Notes: a model not told the origin generated them from the sequence alone. Shown: positions 46,836 to 56,199, counted from the first letter of the stretch. The stretch is 64,000 nucleotides of DNA from JABDKJ01 sp964609215 (GCA_964609215.1 CAZSQZ010000001.1:62001-126000); one strand, 5' to 3'. A program made the numbers and translations.

Positions 46836-46905
46836 CGTAGACAATTCATCTACCTATTTTGTCTTTTTTACCCCAAAAATCAAAAGCGTAGACAATCCGT
46901 AGACA
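46836..46905. promoter_or_regulatory. CGTAGACA repeats upstream of the eCIS operon
   Basis: The intergenic region before the cap gene has three copies of CGTAGACA, at 46836, 46887 and 46898, the last two spaced by one helical turn (11 bases). The first belongs to a perfect interrupted palindrome GTAGA-CAATTCA-TCTAC (46837-46853). They lie 66-136 bases upstream of the operon start and are candidates for an operator bound by the neighbouring LuxR-type or LytTR regulator. A clear TAnnTTTG -7 box was not found. No gene occurs in 46771-47064. Confidence 0.5.
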
Positions 46906-47064
46906 GGTTCAAATTTTGAAAGTATTTTACATATGAAGTTGGAGTTGAAGCATATTTACACCAAGGCAGTTGAATGAATAATTTGCCTTATTCTAAGAAG
47001 AGTTTTATCATGAAAGAAGGTTTTCATCTTTGCACGGAATAGCTATTCCAAAAGAAAAACAGCT

Positions 47065-47907
47065 CTAAGGATTTACGGAAAGTTTAAACAGATTGTGATG
47101 AACTCCGTGTATGTAGTTTTGAAGATTTTCACCTTTTGACAAAGCCATTTTCTTTTTAAGTCTATACTTATGTGTTCTAACACTATCTTGACTTATTCCC
47201 AATTGCTCTGCAATTTCCCGATTAGACATATTCATTTTTAAATAGGAACAATATTTTAAATCATCATTGGTCAATTTTGGAAACCGTTGCTTAATAAAGG
47301 AAACCAATTCTTGATGATTGGTATATAATGAATATTGATTTTGTGATAAAGAATTTTGCAAGTTGGATTTAATTGAATACACCATTGATCTGATTTCTTT
47401 TCCATTAATCTGATCACCATTATGCATGTATTTCTGCAACTTTTTTTGAATTTGGATTAGGATGCGATTTTTCTTTTCTATTTCTAAGGCATATCTTTTC
47501 AATATTGCTTTTTCCTTAGTTTCTTCTTCTTTATCCTGTTCTAGCACCTCGAAAATTGATTCTACTTTAGATTTTAAAAAATCGGGTTTAGTGCAGTCTT
47601 CAATACACTCTGTAAATACAATATGCTTATTGGAACAAAAGGTGGGATCTTCTTCCTTTTTATCATGTAAAACCAAAATGGGAATGCCAATTAATCGATC
47701 ACAAAGCTCCTCGTTAATGGTTGTTTCTTTAAATCTAATAACAACAATATCTGGTGTTACATTACTAAGTATTTGAAAAAGGTTGAAGTAACTTGAAGCT
47801 GCAATTAGATCAAAAGAAGAAGCTTCTCCCACCCCCAAATTTTTGAGAAGTAAAGGAAGCATTCTAACATGGTCGCAACCCAATATTATTGTCCTTCTTT
47901 TGTTCAC
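47065..47907 (-). CDS. LuxR-type regulator with degenerate receiver domain
   Basis: A 280-residue regulator. Residues 5-110 look like a response-regulator receiver (RRTIILGCDHVRM, PDIVVIRF), but the position of the phospho-accepting Asp is R58, so it cannot be phosphorylated in the usual way. A coiled-coil linker (about 125-165) leads to the C-terminal LuxR helix-turn-helix (FPKLTNDDLKYCSYLKMNMSNREIAEQLGIS...VRTHKYRLKKKM), common in Bacteroidota. Start is GTG at 47907, forming GTGA with the stop of the upstream GH25 gene, so both are co-transcribed. It is the closest regulator to the eCIS operon. Confidence 0.82.
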   Translation of the reverse strand: MNKRRTIILGCDHVRMLPLLLKNLGVGEASSFDLIAASSYFNLFQILSNVTPDIVVIRFKETTINEELCDRLIGIPILVLHDKKEEDPTFCSNKHIVFTECIEDCTKPDFLKSKVESIFEVLEQDKEEETKEKAILKRYALEIEKKNRILIQIQKKLQKYMHNGDQINGKEIRSMVYSIKSNLQNSLSQNQYSLYTNHQELVSFIKQRFPKLTNDDLKYCSYLKMNMSNREIAEQLGISQDSVRTHKYRLKKKMALSKGENLQNYIHGVHHNLFKLSVNP

Positions 47908-49478
47908 CTTAAGTCTTCAATGGTTCCTTTTAAAATATCGTGATCTATTGCCCCGCTTGCTCCATCCAAAGAGTCCGATTCGCTATATTGCCATAAAAGA
48001 TAATCTGTCCAAAACTTTGGAATTCTGGGTTCAGTAACATCGTAGTTTGCTATCCACAAAGGATAGGCAGCGAAAGAACTATCTTGTAAGTATTGATCGG
48101 CAAAACTAGGGCTGGTATATATTATAGGTTTTTTGCCATATTTCTTTTCAACGATACTCAACCAATTCAGAACTTCGGATTGATATGTAGCCACATCCAT
48201 TTTTCCAATATTATTTGAATCATCTCCCTCCAAGTCAACCATTGGAGTTAGCTGGGTGGAATCATTTCCTAGTGTGTTTATAAACCGATTTGCTTGCTTT
48301 TTTGATTTACTATTTGGATAATAGTAGTGATAAGCTCCTTTGGGTATTTGAGCTGTTTCCAAACTGTCCCAATTGGCCTTAAAACGTTTATCCTCGGTTT
48401 CCGCATGAGATGCTCTCACATAAACAAATCCTATTCCGGTTTTTTTTGCCTTTCTCCAATCAATTGTACCATTGTGCTCAGAAACGTCTATTCCAACAAT
48501 ATTGGAGTCTGGTCTTAGGATATTGTTATCATTGGTTTCTTTACTATCACCATTTACTGGAATTGCAGTACCACCCTGATTGCTATTGACATCATTCGAT
48601 TTACTTACAAAAGGAATAGTCACTGCGCCTACTGCAAGGAAAAAAAGAAGTCCAATTAAGAAATTGGGTGGTGTCTTTTTACTGAAGGTTTTATAAATAA
48701 AGAACGCATACAGTAAAGGCAACAAAAGAAAAACAATGAGCAGACTTACAAGCAGTTTTAGTGAGTGTTGATTTATTTTTCCTGTTACCTTTTGCTCTGT
48801 ATCCTTTAATAGGTCTTCTATTTCTATAATTTTTACCAGTGAAATATTCTTGGTAAATACAGAGTCAATTTTTGCAATTAAAGTATCTGAGGCTAGGGTA
48901 TCAATAGGCAATAAGGCACTAAGATTGGAGGGTGAGGTATGAGCTATATCATCTTCAAGTTCTTGAAGATCTGTTTTTACTTCTGACAAAAACTCATTCA
49001 CACTAAGGACAAAGGCCTCATCTTCCTTTTCTATTATTGTCTGAATTACATTTAAGTAAACAGTAGTGCCAGAAGAGAGTAATATTGAAATGAGTAGGGT
49101 TGAAAGACTAAGCTTGGTTCCGGTCCTAAAAAAGACAAACAAAAATATAATTGGGACAAACTTAAATATCCATAATTGGGATAATTTCAGAATAATCGTT
49201 TGAATGTATAGAATTATTTCTGTTCCAAGTAAATAAGAACTTACTTTATCAATTACCCCACTTATTTTCGTCAATAGACCCGTTAACTTTGAGCTTTCAA
49301 CCTTGGAATATGCGGTGAGCAAGATTTTAACTTCAGAAACAATTTCTATACCCTGAATATTTTCCTTAGAAACATCAGATAAAAATGAGCATGCATTTTG
49401 ATCATATGCTTTGAAAAAAGAAAATACGATTAAAATAATGGACAATAGTCCAATACCTAATTTCTTTGACAGGTTCAT
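47904..49478 (-). CDS. Multi-pass membrane protein fused to GH25 muramidase
   Basis: A 524-residue protein. Hydrophobic spans lie at about 7-23, 103-118, 123-142, 240-263 and 271-291, with a helical charged region (150-235) between. Residues about 326-520 form a complete GH25 lysozyme-type domain: the strand GIDVSEHNGTIDW (D331) and the catalytic D-L-E (D415, E417) in TPMVDLEGDD, then PIIYTSP and LWIANYD. GH25 enzymes cut peptidoglycan. The membrane part plus muramidase is an unusual combination suggesting a membrane-tethered cell-wall lysin. It is co-transcribed with the LuxR-type gene next to the eCIS, so it may help release the particles. Confidence 0.85.
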   Translation of the reverse strand: MNLSKKLGIGLLSIILIVFSFFKAYDQNACSFLSDVSKENIQGIEIVSEVKILLTAYSKVESSKLTGLLTKISGVIDKVSSYLLGTEIILYIQTIILKLSQLWIFKFVPIIFLFVFFRTGTKLSLSTLLISILLSSGTTVYLNVIQTIIEKEDEAFVLSVNEFLSEVKTDLQELEDDIAHTSPSNLSALLPIDTLASDTLIAKIDSVFTKNISLVKIIEIEDLLKDTEQKVTGKINQHSLKLLVSLLIVFLLLPLLYAFFIYKTFSKKTPPNFLIGLLFFLAVGAVTIPFVSKSNDVNSNQGGTAIPVNGDSKETNDNNILRPDSNIVGIDVSEHNGTIDWRKAKKTGIGFVYVRASHAETEDKRFKANWDSLETAQIPKGAYHYYYPNSKSKKQANRFINTLGNDSTQLTPMVDLEGDDSNNIGKMDVATYQSEVLNWLSIVEKKYGKKPIIYTSPSFADQYLQDSSFAAYPLWIANYDVTEPRIPKFWTDYLLWQYSESDSLDGASGAIDHDILKGTIEDLR

Positions 49479-49537
49479 TGTTCAGTTGTGTGTAGTCAAA
49501 AAGCCACATTAACAATGATACTATTCGAAACTAGTTT

Positions 49538-49551
49538 TCTTAAATTTAAGA
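49538..49551. promoter_or_regulatory. 14-base palindrome upstream of the GH25 gene
   Basis: TCTTAAATTTAAGA is a perfect palindrome about 60 bases upstream of the GH25 start, in the gap to the LytTR gene. It could be an operator, though AT-rich palindromes also occur by chance. Confidence 0.3.
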
Positions 49552-49611
49552 TTAGAAACGATGGCTTCTATTAGAATGGTATGAATGAATCTATTTTTGG
49601 TATAAAGAACT

Positions 49612-50268
49612 TTACGTAGTTTTTCTAAGATTATTAACTCTTTCCTTCAAGATGGTTCTATAGGTTTTTCCGATTGGAATTTTTCTTTGTCCTATAATCA
49701 CGTTATCCTTTTGAATCAATTCTATTTGGTTAAACTGAACGATATATGACCTGTGAATGCGTATGAATTTTTCCGGTGAAAGGAGATTTGATAATTCTGT
49801 CAGATTTCCCCTAATTATATAACGATCCAATTCATTGGTAAATAAATAAGAGTAGTTCCCTGCGGCTTCAATAACATCAATAGCTTCAACGTCAACCTTT
49901 ACTTTTCCTTTTTTTGTTCTGAGAAAAAGGATTTGTTTATTCTGAAATGCATTTAATTTTTTGTGTTCCAAAAAATGATCTACTTCTTTTGAAAGAGATT
50001 CTTCCAATTCCTTGATATTGGGCTTACGAATTACCAGGATTTCTTTATTACCTAATAAGCAAATTACAAAGGTGTCTTCTTCATTTGTTTTCAAAAAATG
50101 AAAAAGTTCTTCCTTTGTTTTTCTTACCTTTCTATAGCTGGGCTCAAAAACGGTTATTGCCTTATCGTCTATCCCTTGCTGAGACAATTCTCCTATATCA
50201 ACTATAGATAAATTGCCATACTTATCATCAATTTTCAAATTCAATGATTCGTATATATCTATTGTCAT
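49612..50268 (-). CDS. LytTR-domain transcriptional regulator
   Basis: A 218-residue protein with a C-terminal LytTR DNA-binding domain (about residues 118-214): VDVEAIDVIEAAGNYSYLFT, YIIRGNLTELSNLL, FIRIHRSYIVQFNQIELI and KIPIGKTYRTIL. The N-terminal part (1-105) is not a standard receiver. It lies upstream of the GH25/LuxR pair, on the same strand, 133 bases away. A role in the control of the eCIS or the lytic module is possible. Confidence 0.82.
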   Translation of the reverse strand: MTIDIYESLNLKIDDKYGNLSIVDIGELSQQGIDDKAITVFEPSYRKVRKTKEELFHFLKTNEEDTFVICLLGNKEILVIRKPNIKELEESLSKEVDHFLEHKKLNAFQNKQILFLRTKKGKVKVDVEAIDVIEAAGNYSYLFTNELDRYIIRGNLTELSNLLSPEKFIRIHRSYIVQFNQIELIQKDNVIIGQRKIPIGKTYRTILKERVNNLRKTT

Positions 50269-50491
50269 TGCGCATGTACATTAAAAAGATTTGCTTTATA
50301 GAAAACAATAAACACTTTTTTAATGAATAAAAATTAGAGTTAAACTAGTTTGAGATGAGTAGTTAATATTTGAGTTGGTCGAAAACTATAAATGAACTTT
50401 AAGTTTCAACTTTTGGTGATTTGGCGCATAATGAACAATTGACTTTAGCTTATATCATTTAGATAAACTCCTATACCTTATTTATAAATGC

Positions 50492-50523
50492 AAAAAAGGC
50501 CGCCAATTGGCGGCCTTTTTTTT
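50492..50523 (-). terminator. Rho-independent terminator, bidirectional
   Basis: Six A, then the perfect seven-base stem GGCCGCC (50498-50504), an AATT loop, GGCGGCC (50509-50515), and eight T. It is strong and works on both strands; on the minus strand it would end transcription of the hypothetical gene at 50605. The rest of the 336-base gap 50269-50604 holds nothing I can identify. Confidence 0.92.
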
Positions 50524-50604
50524 GGTCATTAATGGCACCTCTGTTTTTTAATACTCATGAATTTGTATTCTGAGAGGTGAAAGGATTAAATTGGATCGAG
50601 AGCA

Positions 50605-51105
50605 TTACACTCTGCAAACTTCATCTAGTGGTTTGATAATGATATTGTCGAAACTTAAACCTGAACTAACAGCTAGTTTTTCAATCTTTTTCTGTCTTGC
50701 TAACCACAAAAATGTCTTTCCTCCTCGCCATCTTGTTCGATTATATTGATTGGAAATTTTTATCCCAGCTATTGGGATTTCTTCTATTTGAGTTTTGCTT
50801 GGATTATAGCGATTCAATAACACACCAATAGAACCAGGACTGGCTTTCATTGATTTATTAATGGTCCAGCCATCTGGCGATCTACCGGTTATTGAAGCAA
50901 TGTATTGTCTTGATTTTTTATTTCCTAACCAATTGCCGGTATTAATCTTTTTGTTCCAATGGATAGCATTTAATTCAATTTGAGGGTCTGCAGTAACATA
51001 TCTTAATATTTTGGAAACTTTTGTTTCATCTTGATTTATTAAATCCCACAGATATTTATTCAACCAGAAAAAGGAAGTGAGGCGTAAATGGTTTCTAATC
51101 GGCAT
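50605..51105 (-). CDS. Uncharacterised protein next to the lytic module
   Basis: A 166-residue basic soluble protein, not recognised. It starts MPIRNHLRLTSFFWLNKYLWDLI and has tryptophan/lysine-rich stretches (NAIHWNKKINTGNWLGNKKS, RTRWRGGKTFLWLARQKK). No signal peptide. It has a strong terminator 80 bases downstream and lies between the LytTR and CHAP-type genes; its relation to the eCIS is unknown. Confidence 0.5.
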   Translation of the reverse strand: MPIRNHLRLTSFFWLNKYLWDLINQDETKVSKILRYVTADPQIELNAIHWNKKINTGNWLGNKKSRQYIASITGRSPDGWTINKSMKASPGSIGVLLNRYNPSKTQIEEIPIAGIKISNQYNRTRWRGGKTFLWLARQKKIEKLAVSSGLSFDNIIIKPLDEVCRV

Positions 51106-51409
51106 TGATTCTATTATTTATTTCAACAATATTGAGCTGACCTGTTAAGAAAAGAATTTCCGCAGTTTTCTATTTGCTTTTCAGCAACACAGTTTTTTTA
51201 TAATTAAAAATTTCTAGTACACAGAAATAAAAATACTACGTATGTGTTCTTAGTTTAATAACGTATCTGCTAGAAGATAAATTGCTCAGTTAATTCTTTT
51301 TATTTTCTTGAAAAAGACAAACCATATTACAAATAGCTTATTCCAACAATTGACGATTATCTGAATTCTTAATTGGAAATTCTATTCTTTCAATCTTCTC
51401 CTCAGTTTA
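51106..51409. other. Gene-free interval
   Basis: About 304 AT-rich bases between the uncharacterised gene at 50605 and the CHAP-type gene. I see no open reading frame, RNA gene, clear promoter box or hairpin terminator here. Confidence 0.5.
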
Positions 51410-52075
51410 TTACAATTCTGACACCGCTTTAATAATGGCATAACGAGTATCTTTACCCACTTCACCATCGGGTTCCGAACCAATTGAAAGTTGGAATTGA
51501 ATAACACAGTTCTCTGTTTTTAACCCAAAAATACCATCCGATGTTCCGCAATTGAAACCTAACATTTTTAGAGCATCTTGCAGCTTTCTAACATTATTTC
51601 CAGTGCTTCCTTTTTTTAAAATCCGGGAACCAAGACTAATTTTCCTAACAGATCTCAACCGCCTAAAATCCAAAAATTGATTTACGGGATACGCAGTTAT
51701 TGAAACTTGATTTCCCTGATTACCGCCTAGACAATAAATTCTATTTTGATCCTTACTAAAGCCCATAAAAACCCCTACATGTCCTTTCCAAGAAATAGGA
51801 GAAATTCTCCAGAATACAACAATATCTCCTGGCTCTGGTGAGGCCACTGAATTTCCAATAATTTGCCATGAGCGTGCATTTGCTTTTTTAGTTCTCTCTA
51901 GGCCAGCTTTTTTACAACACCAATTTAGAAAAATGCTACACCAAGGAGTTTCATCATCGTTTACCCAATCAAAACCTCCTTCTTTTGCATAATCAATAAT
52001 TCTAGAATTGTGCCTTGACCCTGAAATCTCCTTTACACCAATTTCTGGTATTGCTACTTTTAAAAGTTCTGACAT
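51410..52075 (-). CDS. CHAP-type (TIGR02594) peptidoglycan hydrolase with PG-binding domain
   Basis: A 221-residue protein without a signal peptide. The N-terminal TIGR02594/CHAP-like amidohydrolase domain has the catalytic Cys C46 in DDETPWCSIFLNWC and His H99 in WKGHVGVFMGF. Residues about 150-221 form a peptidoglycan-binding domain (LKKGSTGNNVRKLQDALKMLGFNCGTSDGIFGLKTENCVIQFQ). The design is that of an endolysin. Absence of a secretion signal means that it must be delivered by lysis or another route. It is near the GH25 membrane lysin and the eCIS. Confidence 0.82.
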   Translation of the reverse strand: MSELLKVAIPEIGVKEISGSRHNSRIIDYAKEGGFDWVNDDETPWCSIFLNWCCKKAGLERTKKANARSWQIIGNSVASPEPGDIVVFWRISPISWKGHVGVFMGFSKDQNRIYCLGGNQGNQVSITAYPVNQFLDFRRLRSVRKISLGSRILKKGSTGNNVRKLQDALKMLGFNCGTSDGIFGLKTENCVIQFQLSIGSEPDGEVGKDTRYAIIKAVSEL

Positions 52076-52130
52076 ATCTTGATTTTAAATAGAACACAAA
52101 AAAATACTTAACTACCTTATAGTTAACTGA

Positions 52131-52151
52131 AAAAAAGAGGATTCAATCCTC
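52131..52151 (-). terminator. Probable rho-independent terminator (minus strand)
   Basis: Inverted repeat GAGGATT-C-AATCCTC (52137-52151) bounded by a run of six A on the plus strand, which becomes a T-tract on the minus strand. It would end the transcript of the hypothetical gene at 52371, 220 bases upstream. The stem is short (six pairs with a three-base loop). The remaining bases of 52076-52370 show nothing else. Confidence 0.55.
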
Positions 52152-52370
52152 CATAATTAGATGCTGCTCTGAATCAAATTCCTTGTTTATCGTATAAAAG
52201 TATGGTTTACTTTCAAAGAGAATATAGTGAAAACACCATCTTTTAATGTGAATATCACCCAATTAATCCTACCTAAAATATCTGTTCTATATTTTATATC
52301 GTAGAAATTATATCTCTGCTATGAATTTTGCTCTAGGAGGAAAATCTAAAATACGAACTAACCAACTAAA

Positions 52371-52781
52371 TTAGAGCAAACTTTCTAATTGCCCTTCCAA
52401 ACGTCTTACTATCATCCCAACAATTCTCTTATTCATATCATTCTTGTGTTGGCGATAGTACTCATATTCATCTATTGTAAACAAGGCAATAACAGAAGCA
52501 ATTAGAGAATTACGTATTCTAGGATCTTTCTTCATTACTTCTTCAATGTAGTCCATTTGCGCCTTTTGATTATAGGCATTGAAAACGGGTTTAAATTTCT
52601 CTAGATAGGAATGAAACTGAGCTAATAAAATTGCGTTTTGCAGTTTTAAAATTGGACGTACCGTTTTATTCTGAAAATTTTCTTCTTCTGAAATGGCCTT
52701 TTCACATTCAATAATGGGCCTAATTTGGATGAGTTTTTCGTCTCTTTGTGTCGTCAAAAAAACCTTTTGATTATATAACAA
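52371..52781 (-). CDS. Conserved hypothetical helical protein
   Basis: A 136-residue all-helical protein. Segments TTQRDEKLIQIRPIIECEKA, FQNKTVRPILKLQNAILLAQFHSYL and RIRNSLIASVIALFTIDEYEYY resemble a small uncharacterised protein widespread in Bacteroidota. There is no ATG; the frame is open from a stop 5 codons upstream of TTG at 52781, taken as start. The gene lies 28 bases after the lamin-tail gene and may be co-transcribed with it. Confidence 0.55.
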   Translation of the reverse strand: MLYNQKVFLTTQRDEKLIQIRPIIECEKAISEEENFQNKTVRPILKLQNAILLAQFHSYLEKFKPVFNAYNQKAQMDYIEEVMKKDPRIRNSLIASVIALFTIDEYEYYRQHKNDMNKRIVGMIVRRLEGQLESLL

Positions 52782-52809
52782 ATGTAGGAATAATTAGTTT
52801 TAGAAACCA

Positions 52810-55800
52810 TTAAAATCTACTTCCAACTACGCAAGTTTTTTTGAATACGGATAGATTACCTTCCAAATCAAAAATCTCAACAAAAATGACATAAACACCA
52901 ACTCTTGCTTTTGTGTTATCATTAGTACTTCCATCCCATTTTACAATACCAGTAGTTCCCATTAACTCGTTTTGTAAAAGATTATTTATTAGAGCTCCTC
53001 TACTATCAAATATGGTAATGTTGGCTAAAAATCCTGGCTCTTCAAAAAGGTAGTTAATATTCAAAAAGTCCTCAAATCCATCATTATCAGGGCTAAATAG
53101 TTCTGGTTCTAATTGAATAGAACTTTCGGGTATGGATCCTTGAAAAAACTGTGAATTGGCTTTTCCTGGTGTAGCGAATCCCTCTATTGAGGATGCGGAA
53201 TGCCAATTACTTGGATCGTTTGTTATACGATCAAAATCTATGCGCTCAAGTGAAACTCCTTTGACATCGTCTATCAATGAAAAATGGTATTCTTCCTGAT
53301 ATGAAAACTCATCACTTATTTGAGCATCTGGCATCAAAAGAAAAACAGTCCCTTCTGTGTTTCCATATGCTGGAGCATTCTCTATCCTAAAATAATTATT
53401 TGGATTTCCATTTGGATAATTATTTTCTAAAGCGCTAATATCTTCTGATAGGGCTAGAAATTCCTGTGGGAAAATCAATTTTCCATCTTGAGCAATTACT
53501 GATAAATCTCCCGGAATTCCATTATCTAAATTACCAAGCCTCCAATTTTGAAGACTCAAGGTTTTATCGGATCTATTGTAAATTTCTATAAAATCCGATG
53601 CTCCCTCTGGTGGATTAAATAGAATTTCGTTGATAATAATGTCCCCTGCTTCAGCTTCCTCAGGAAGTCCGAACCTTCCGGTATTATTTTCTACTGCTTC
53701 ATTCCCAACGCAATCTTTTAACCCATTGATCTCTATATTATAAATGATGCCGGAATTCATTGCAGGAGCTAGTAAAATATCCAAACGATCATAAGTTGGA
53801 CTTACCAGGGTACTTAAAACGGAACTTAAGCCATTATCAACATTTATAGTTAAGGAAAATATATTGGTGCTATCAATCGGTTCATTGAACAGCAAACTTA
53901 TATTTTGATCATCAATTATTCTAATATCCAACAATTCCGGTGGAGAACTGTCTGCAATCTCTGTGAAAACTGAATTTTGAACTCCAGGAGTTCCTCCTTG
54001 AAAGTTTACGGAGGAAGCCCAATTGCTCATTCCACGACAAATTTCATTTAGGTTTTTAATCTCTAAACTCCAGCCTCCTTCCCTTTTATTGCTTTCGTGA
54101 GTATCTATGTCATAAGTGACTTGATTAATGAGTATATCCTGCGCATTCCTAAACTGTAAATTCTCACCAGAATTTGTAAGAAAAACCGAACTCCAGGGTT
54201 CTAAACCTATGTAATCCTCGAAAGTGAAAAAATCCAAAGCACTTTCTGTACTTGCTAAAATTTTATATTGCCCTGGTTCTATAAACGTATTGTTTGGAAT
54301 AATTGCATCATCCAGGGCGCAATTAGATATATTGATTAAACGATCAGAAGCATTATAAATTTCTACATATTCTGCTTCTGGTAATCCTACTGAAGGGCTT
54401 GGATCAGACATGATTTCAGAGATAATAATGTCTCCAAATTCCGGTGGAAAACCCAATTGTATTTCTATTGTATCTATTCCTATGTCATTTCCTTCACAAT
54501 CAAAAACGTTCTCAACGGTGATAGTATAAACCAAAGTAGGATCTAAAAGTGGAGAAAAAGAAAGTCTTATTCTATCATTAAAATCTCCAACGGAATTGAC
54601 CCCTATTACCTCCACTCCATTATCAATGTTATAGGTCCCAAACTCTAATGATATCTCATCCATGGGTTCATTGAAAATGAGAATAACATTAGCTGTATTT
54701 TCAATATCTATAGTTAATATTTCCGGTGGACTAGTATCTTCTATATTATTCAAAACAGAATTCTGGATACCTGGTGTTCCTCCATTAGGGTTAGTGCTTG
54801 CTATCCAATTATTCATACCTGAACAGGCTAAATTTGGATTTACGCGTTCTAAACTGAAACCGCCCATTGCAGCCTGTTCGTTTTGATACCAATCATCTGT
54901 ATAAGAAACAATGTCAATGACCAAGCCCGTATTTGAACGCAATGTCAAGGAATCTCCAGTATTGGTTAAAGCCGAGAAATTATCTATGCCAATTACATCA
55001 CCGAAAGAAAGGAATTGACTTTCATCCTCTTCATCACAAAGAATAACATACTGTCCTTGAAGCAATGGAAATGATGAAAGAAATCTTTCAGTTGAGGAAT
55101 TTACATAAACCCAATCTTGCAAATCGTAAACCTCATCACCAGCATTAAATATTTCAATATATTCAAGTTCCGGTAATCCTTGGCTTGGACTTGGATCAGC
55201 AAAAATTTCATTAATAATGACATCTCCCACTTCTGCAGTTCCAGGAAAAAAGAAGAAAAAATCTTCAGACAAAGGAGTGATTATGTTAGCGCTTAAATCG
55301 GCAAGCCCAGAAACATCAATATTGTAAACTTGGCCGTTATTGAAAGCTGTAGAAAAGGATAAATCAATGAAATTAGCAGAAGGCTGATTAACATTATCTG
55401 GATTACCTATGCCTTGATCAACATTATAATTACTGAGATTTTGCGCTGTTATTGGATCTATTGCTTCATTAAATATCAATCTTAAAGATTGGTTAGTTAT
55501 TACAATAATATCTTCCAAAACAGGTGCTTGAGTATCCATAAACCCATCTCCAGATACTACAAATTCATCAAAATAAAACTTGTCTGATCGAGTAGATGTG
55601 TAGGTGCATTTTACACCAAAAAATGATGAACTTTGATGAGTATCGTCATTGACGGTTCCTTGAGAAATATAATTATCCCCTCCTGTTGGGTCAGCTAACA
55701 ATTCCCAATTACCTGATGCATCTCGACTGACAAGAATTCTAATCTCTACAATTGAAGCATCAGTAAGATCATCCGTGCCATCTATAATTTCATTGATGCT

Positions 55801-56187
55801 ATTTCCATCTTGCCTGTAAAGTGAAACCTCATCCTCAGAATTTCCAATACGAACGAAGTAACCATCCAAAGATTCTTCCAAATTACTTTGATTACTTAGC
55901 AAATAAACATCCGCAAAGTTAGAACCAGAAGGATTGAAGTCTAGCCTAAGAAAGAACTCCCAAGAAGCATTATTAATTGATTGACTGCTGGTACTTAAAT
56001 ATGCAATATCCGAAACAGCAGGTGCATTTAAGTGTAATTCTAAATTAGGATCTACCTCAAAAAGACCTGATTCACCTGTCCATAAAACATCATTGGTGAA
56101 ATCGCCATCGGAGAAATCATCATTGAATTGTCCAAAAGCAGATAAGCCTATAAACAATGATATTACAAACAGTATTCTTTTAATCAT
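52810..56187 (-). CDS. Secreted lamin-tail/Ig-repeat protein with T9SS C-terminal domain
   Basis: A 1125-residue protein with a signal peptide (residues 1-19). After a concanavalin-like N-terminal domain it carries Ig-like Big_5 units (LTNEI/FNEPMDE motifs) alternating with three lamin-tail domains, each starting with a version of GDIIINEI..DPSPS.GLPE.EY[IV]E[IV][YF]N. The C-terminus, from LFSPDNDGFEDFLNINY to VVGSRF, is a FlgD-like gliding/T9SS sorting domain. Such proteins are exported by T9SS and attached to the surface; the lamin-tail domain may bind DNA or nuclease partners. A TraR/asd-side promoter is divergent. Confidence 0.82.
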   Translation of the reverse strand: MIKRILFVISLFIGLSAFGQFNDDFSDGDFTNDVLWTGESGLFEVDPNLELHLNAPAVSDIAYLSTSSQSINNASWEFFLRLDFNPSGSNFADVYLLSNQSNLEESLDGYFVRIGNSEDEVSLYRQDGNSINEIIDGTDDLTDASIVEIRILVSRDASGNWELLADPTGGDNYISQGTVNDDTHQSSSFFGVKCTYTSTRSDKFYFDEFVVSGDGFMDTQAPVLEDIIVITNQSLRLIFNEAIDPITAQNLSNYNVDQGIGNPDNVNQPSANFIDLSFSTAFNNGQVYNIDVSGLADLSANIITPLSEDFFFFFPGTAEVGDVIINEIFADPSPSQGLPELEYIEIFNAGDEVYDLQDWVYVNSSTERFLSSFPLLQGQYVILCDEEDESQFLSFGDVIGIDNFSALTNTGDSLTLRSNTGLVIDIVSYTDDWYQNEQAAMGGFSLERVNPNLACSGMNNWIASTNPNGGTPGIQNSVLNNIEDTSPPEILTIDIENTANVILIFNEPMDEISLEFGTYNIDNGVEVIGVNSVGDFNDRIRLSFSPLLDPTLVYTITVENVFDCEGNDIGIDTIEIQLGFPPEFGDIIISEIMSDPSPSVGLPEAEYVEIYNASDRLINISNCALDDAIIPNNTFIEPGQYKILASTESALDFFTFEDYIGLEPWSSVFLTNSGENLQFRNAQDILINQVTYDIDTHESNKREGGWSLEIKNLNEICRGMSNWASSVNFQGGTPGVQNSVFTEIADSSPPELLDIRIIDDQNISLLFNEPIDSTNIFSLTINVDNGLSSVLSTLVSPTYDRLDILLAPAMNSGIIYNIEINGLKDCVGNEAVENNTGRFGLPEEAEAGDIIINEILFNPPEGASDFIEIYNRSDKTLSLQNWRLGNLDNGIPGDLSVIAQDGKLIFPQEFLALSEDISALENNYPNGNPNNYFRIENAPAYGNTEGTVFLLMPDAQISDEFSYQEEYHFSLIDDVKGVSLERIDFDRITNDPSNWHSASSIEGFATPGKANSQFFQGSIPESSIQLEPELFSPDNDGFEDFLNINYLFEEPGFLANITIFDSRGALINNLLQNELMGTTGIVKWDGSTNDNTKARVGVYVIFVEIFDLEGNLSVFKKTCVVGSRF

Positions 56188-56199
56188 TTAGTCGTAACC

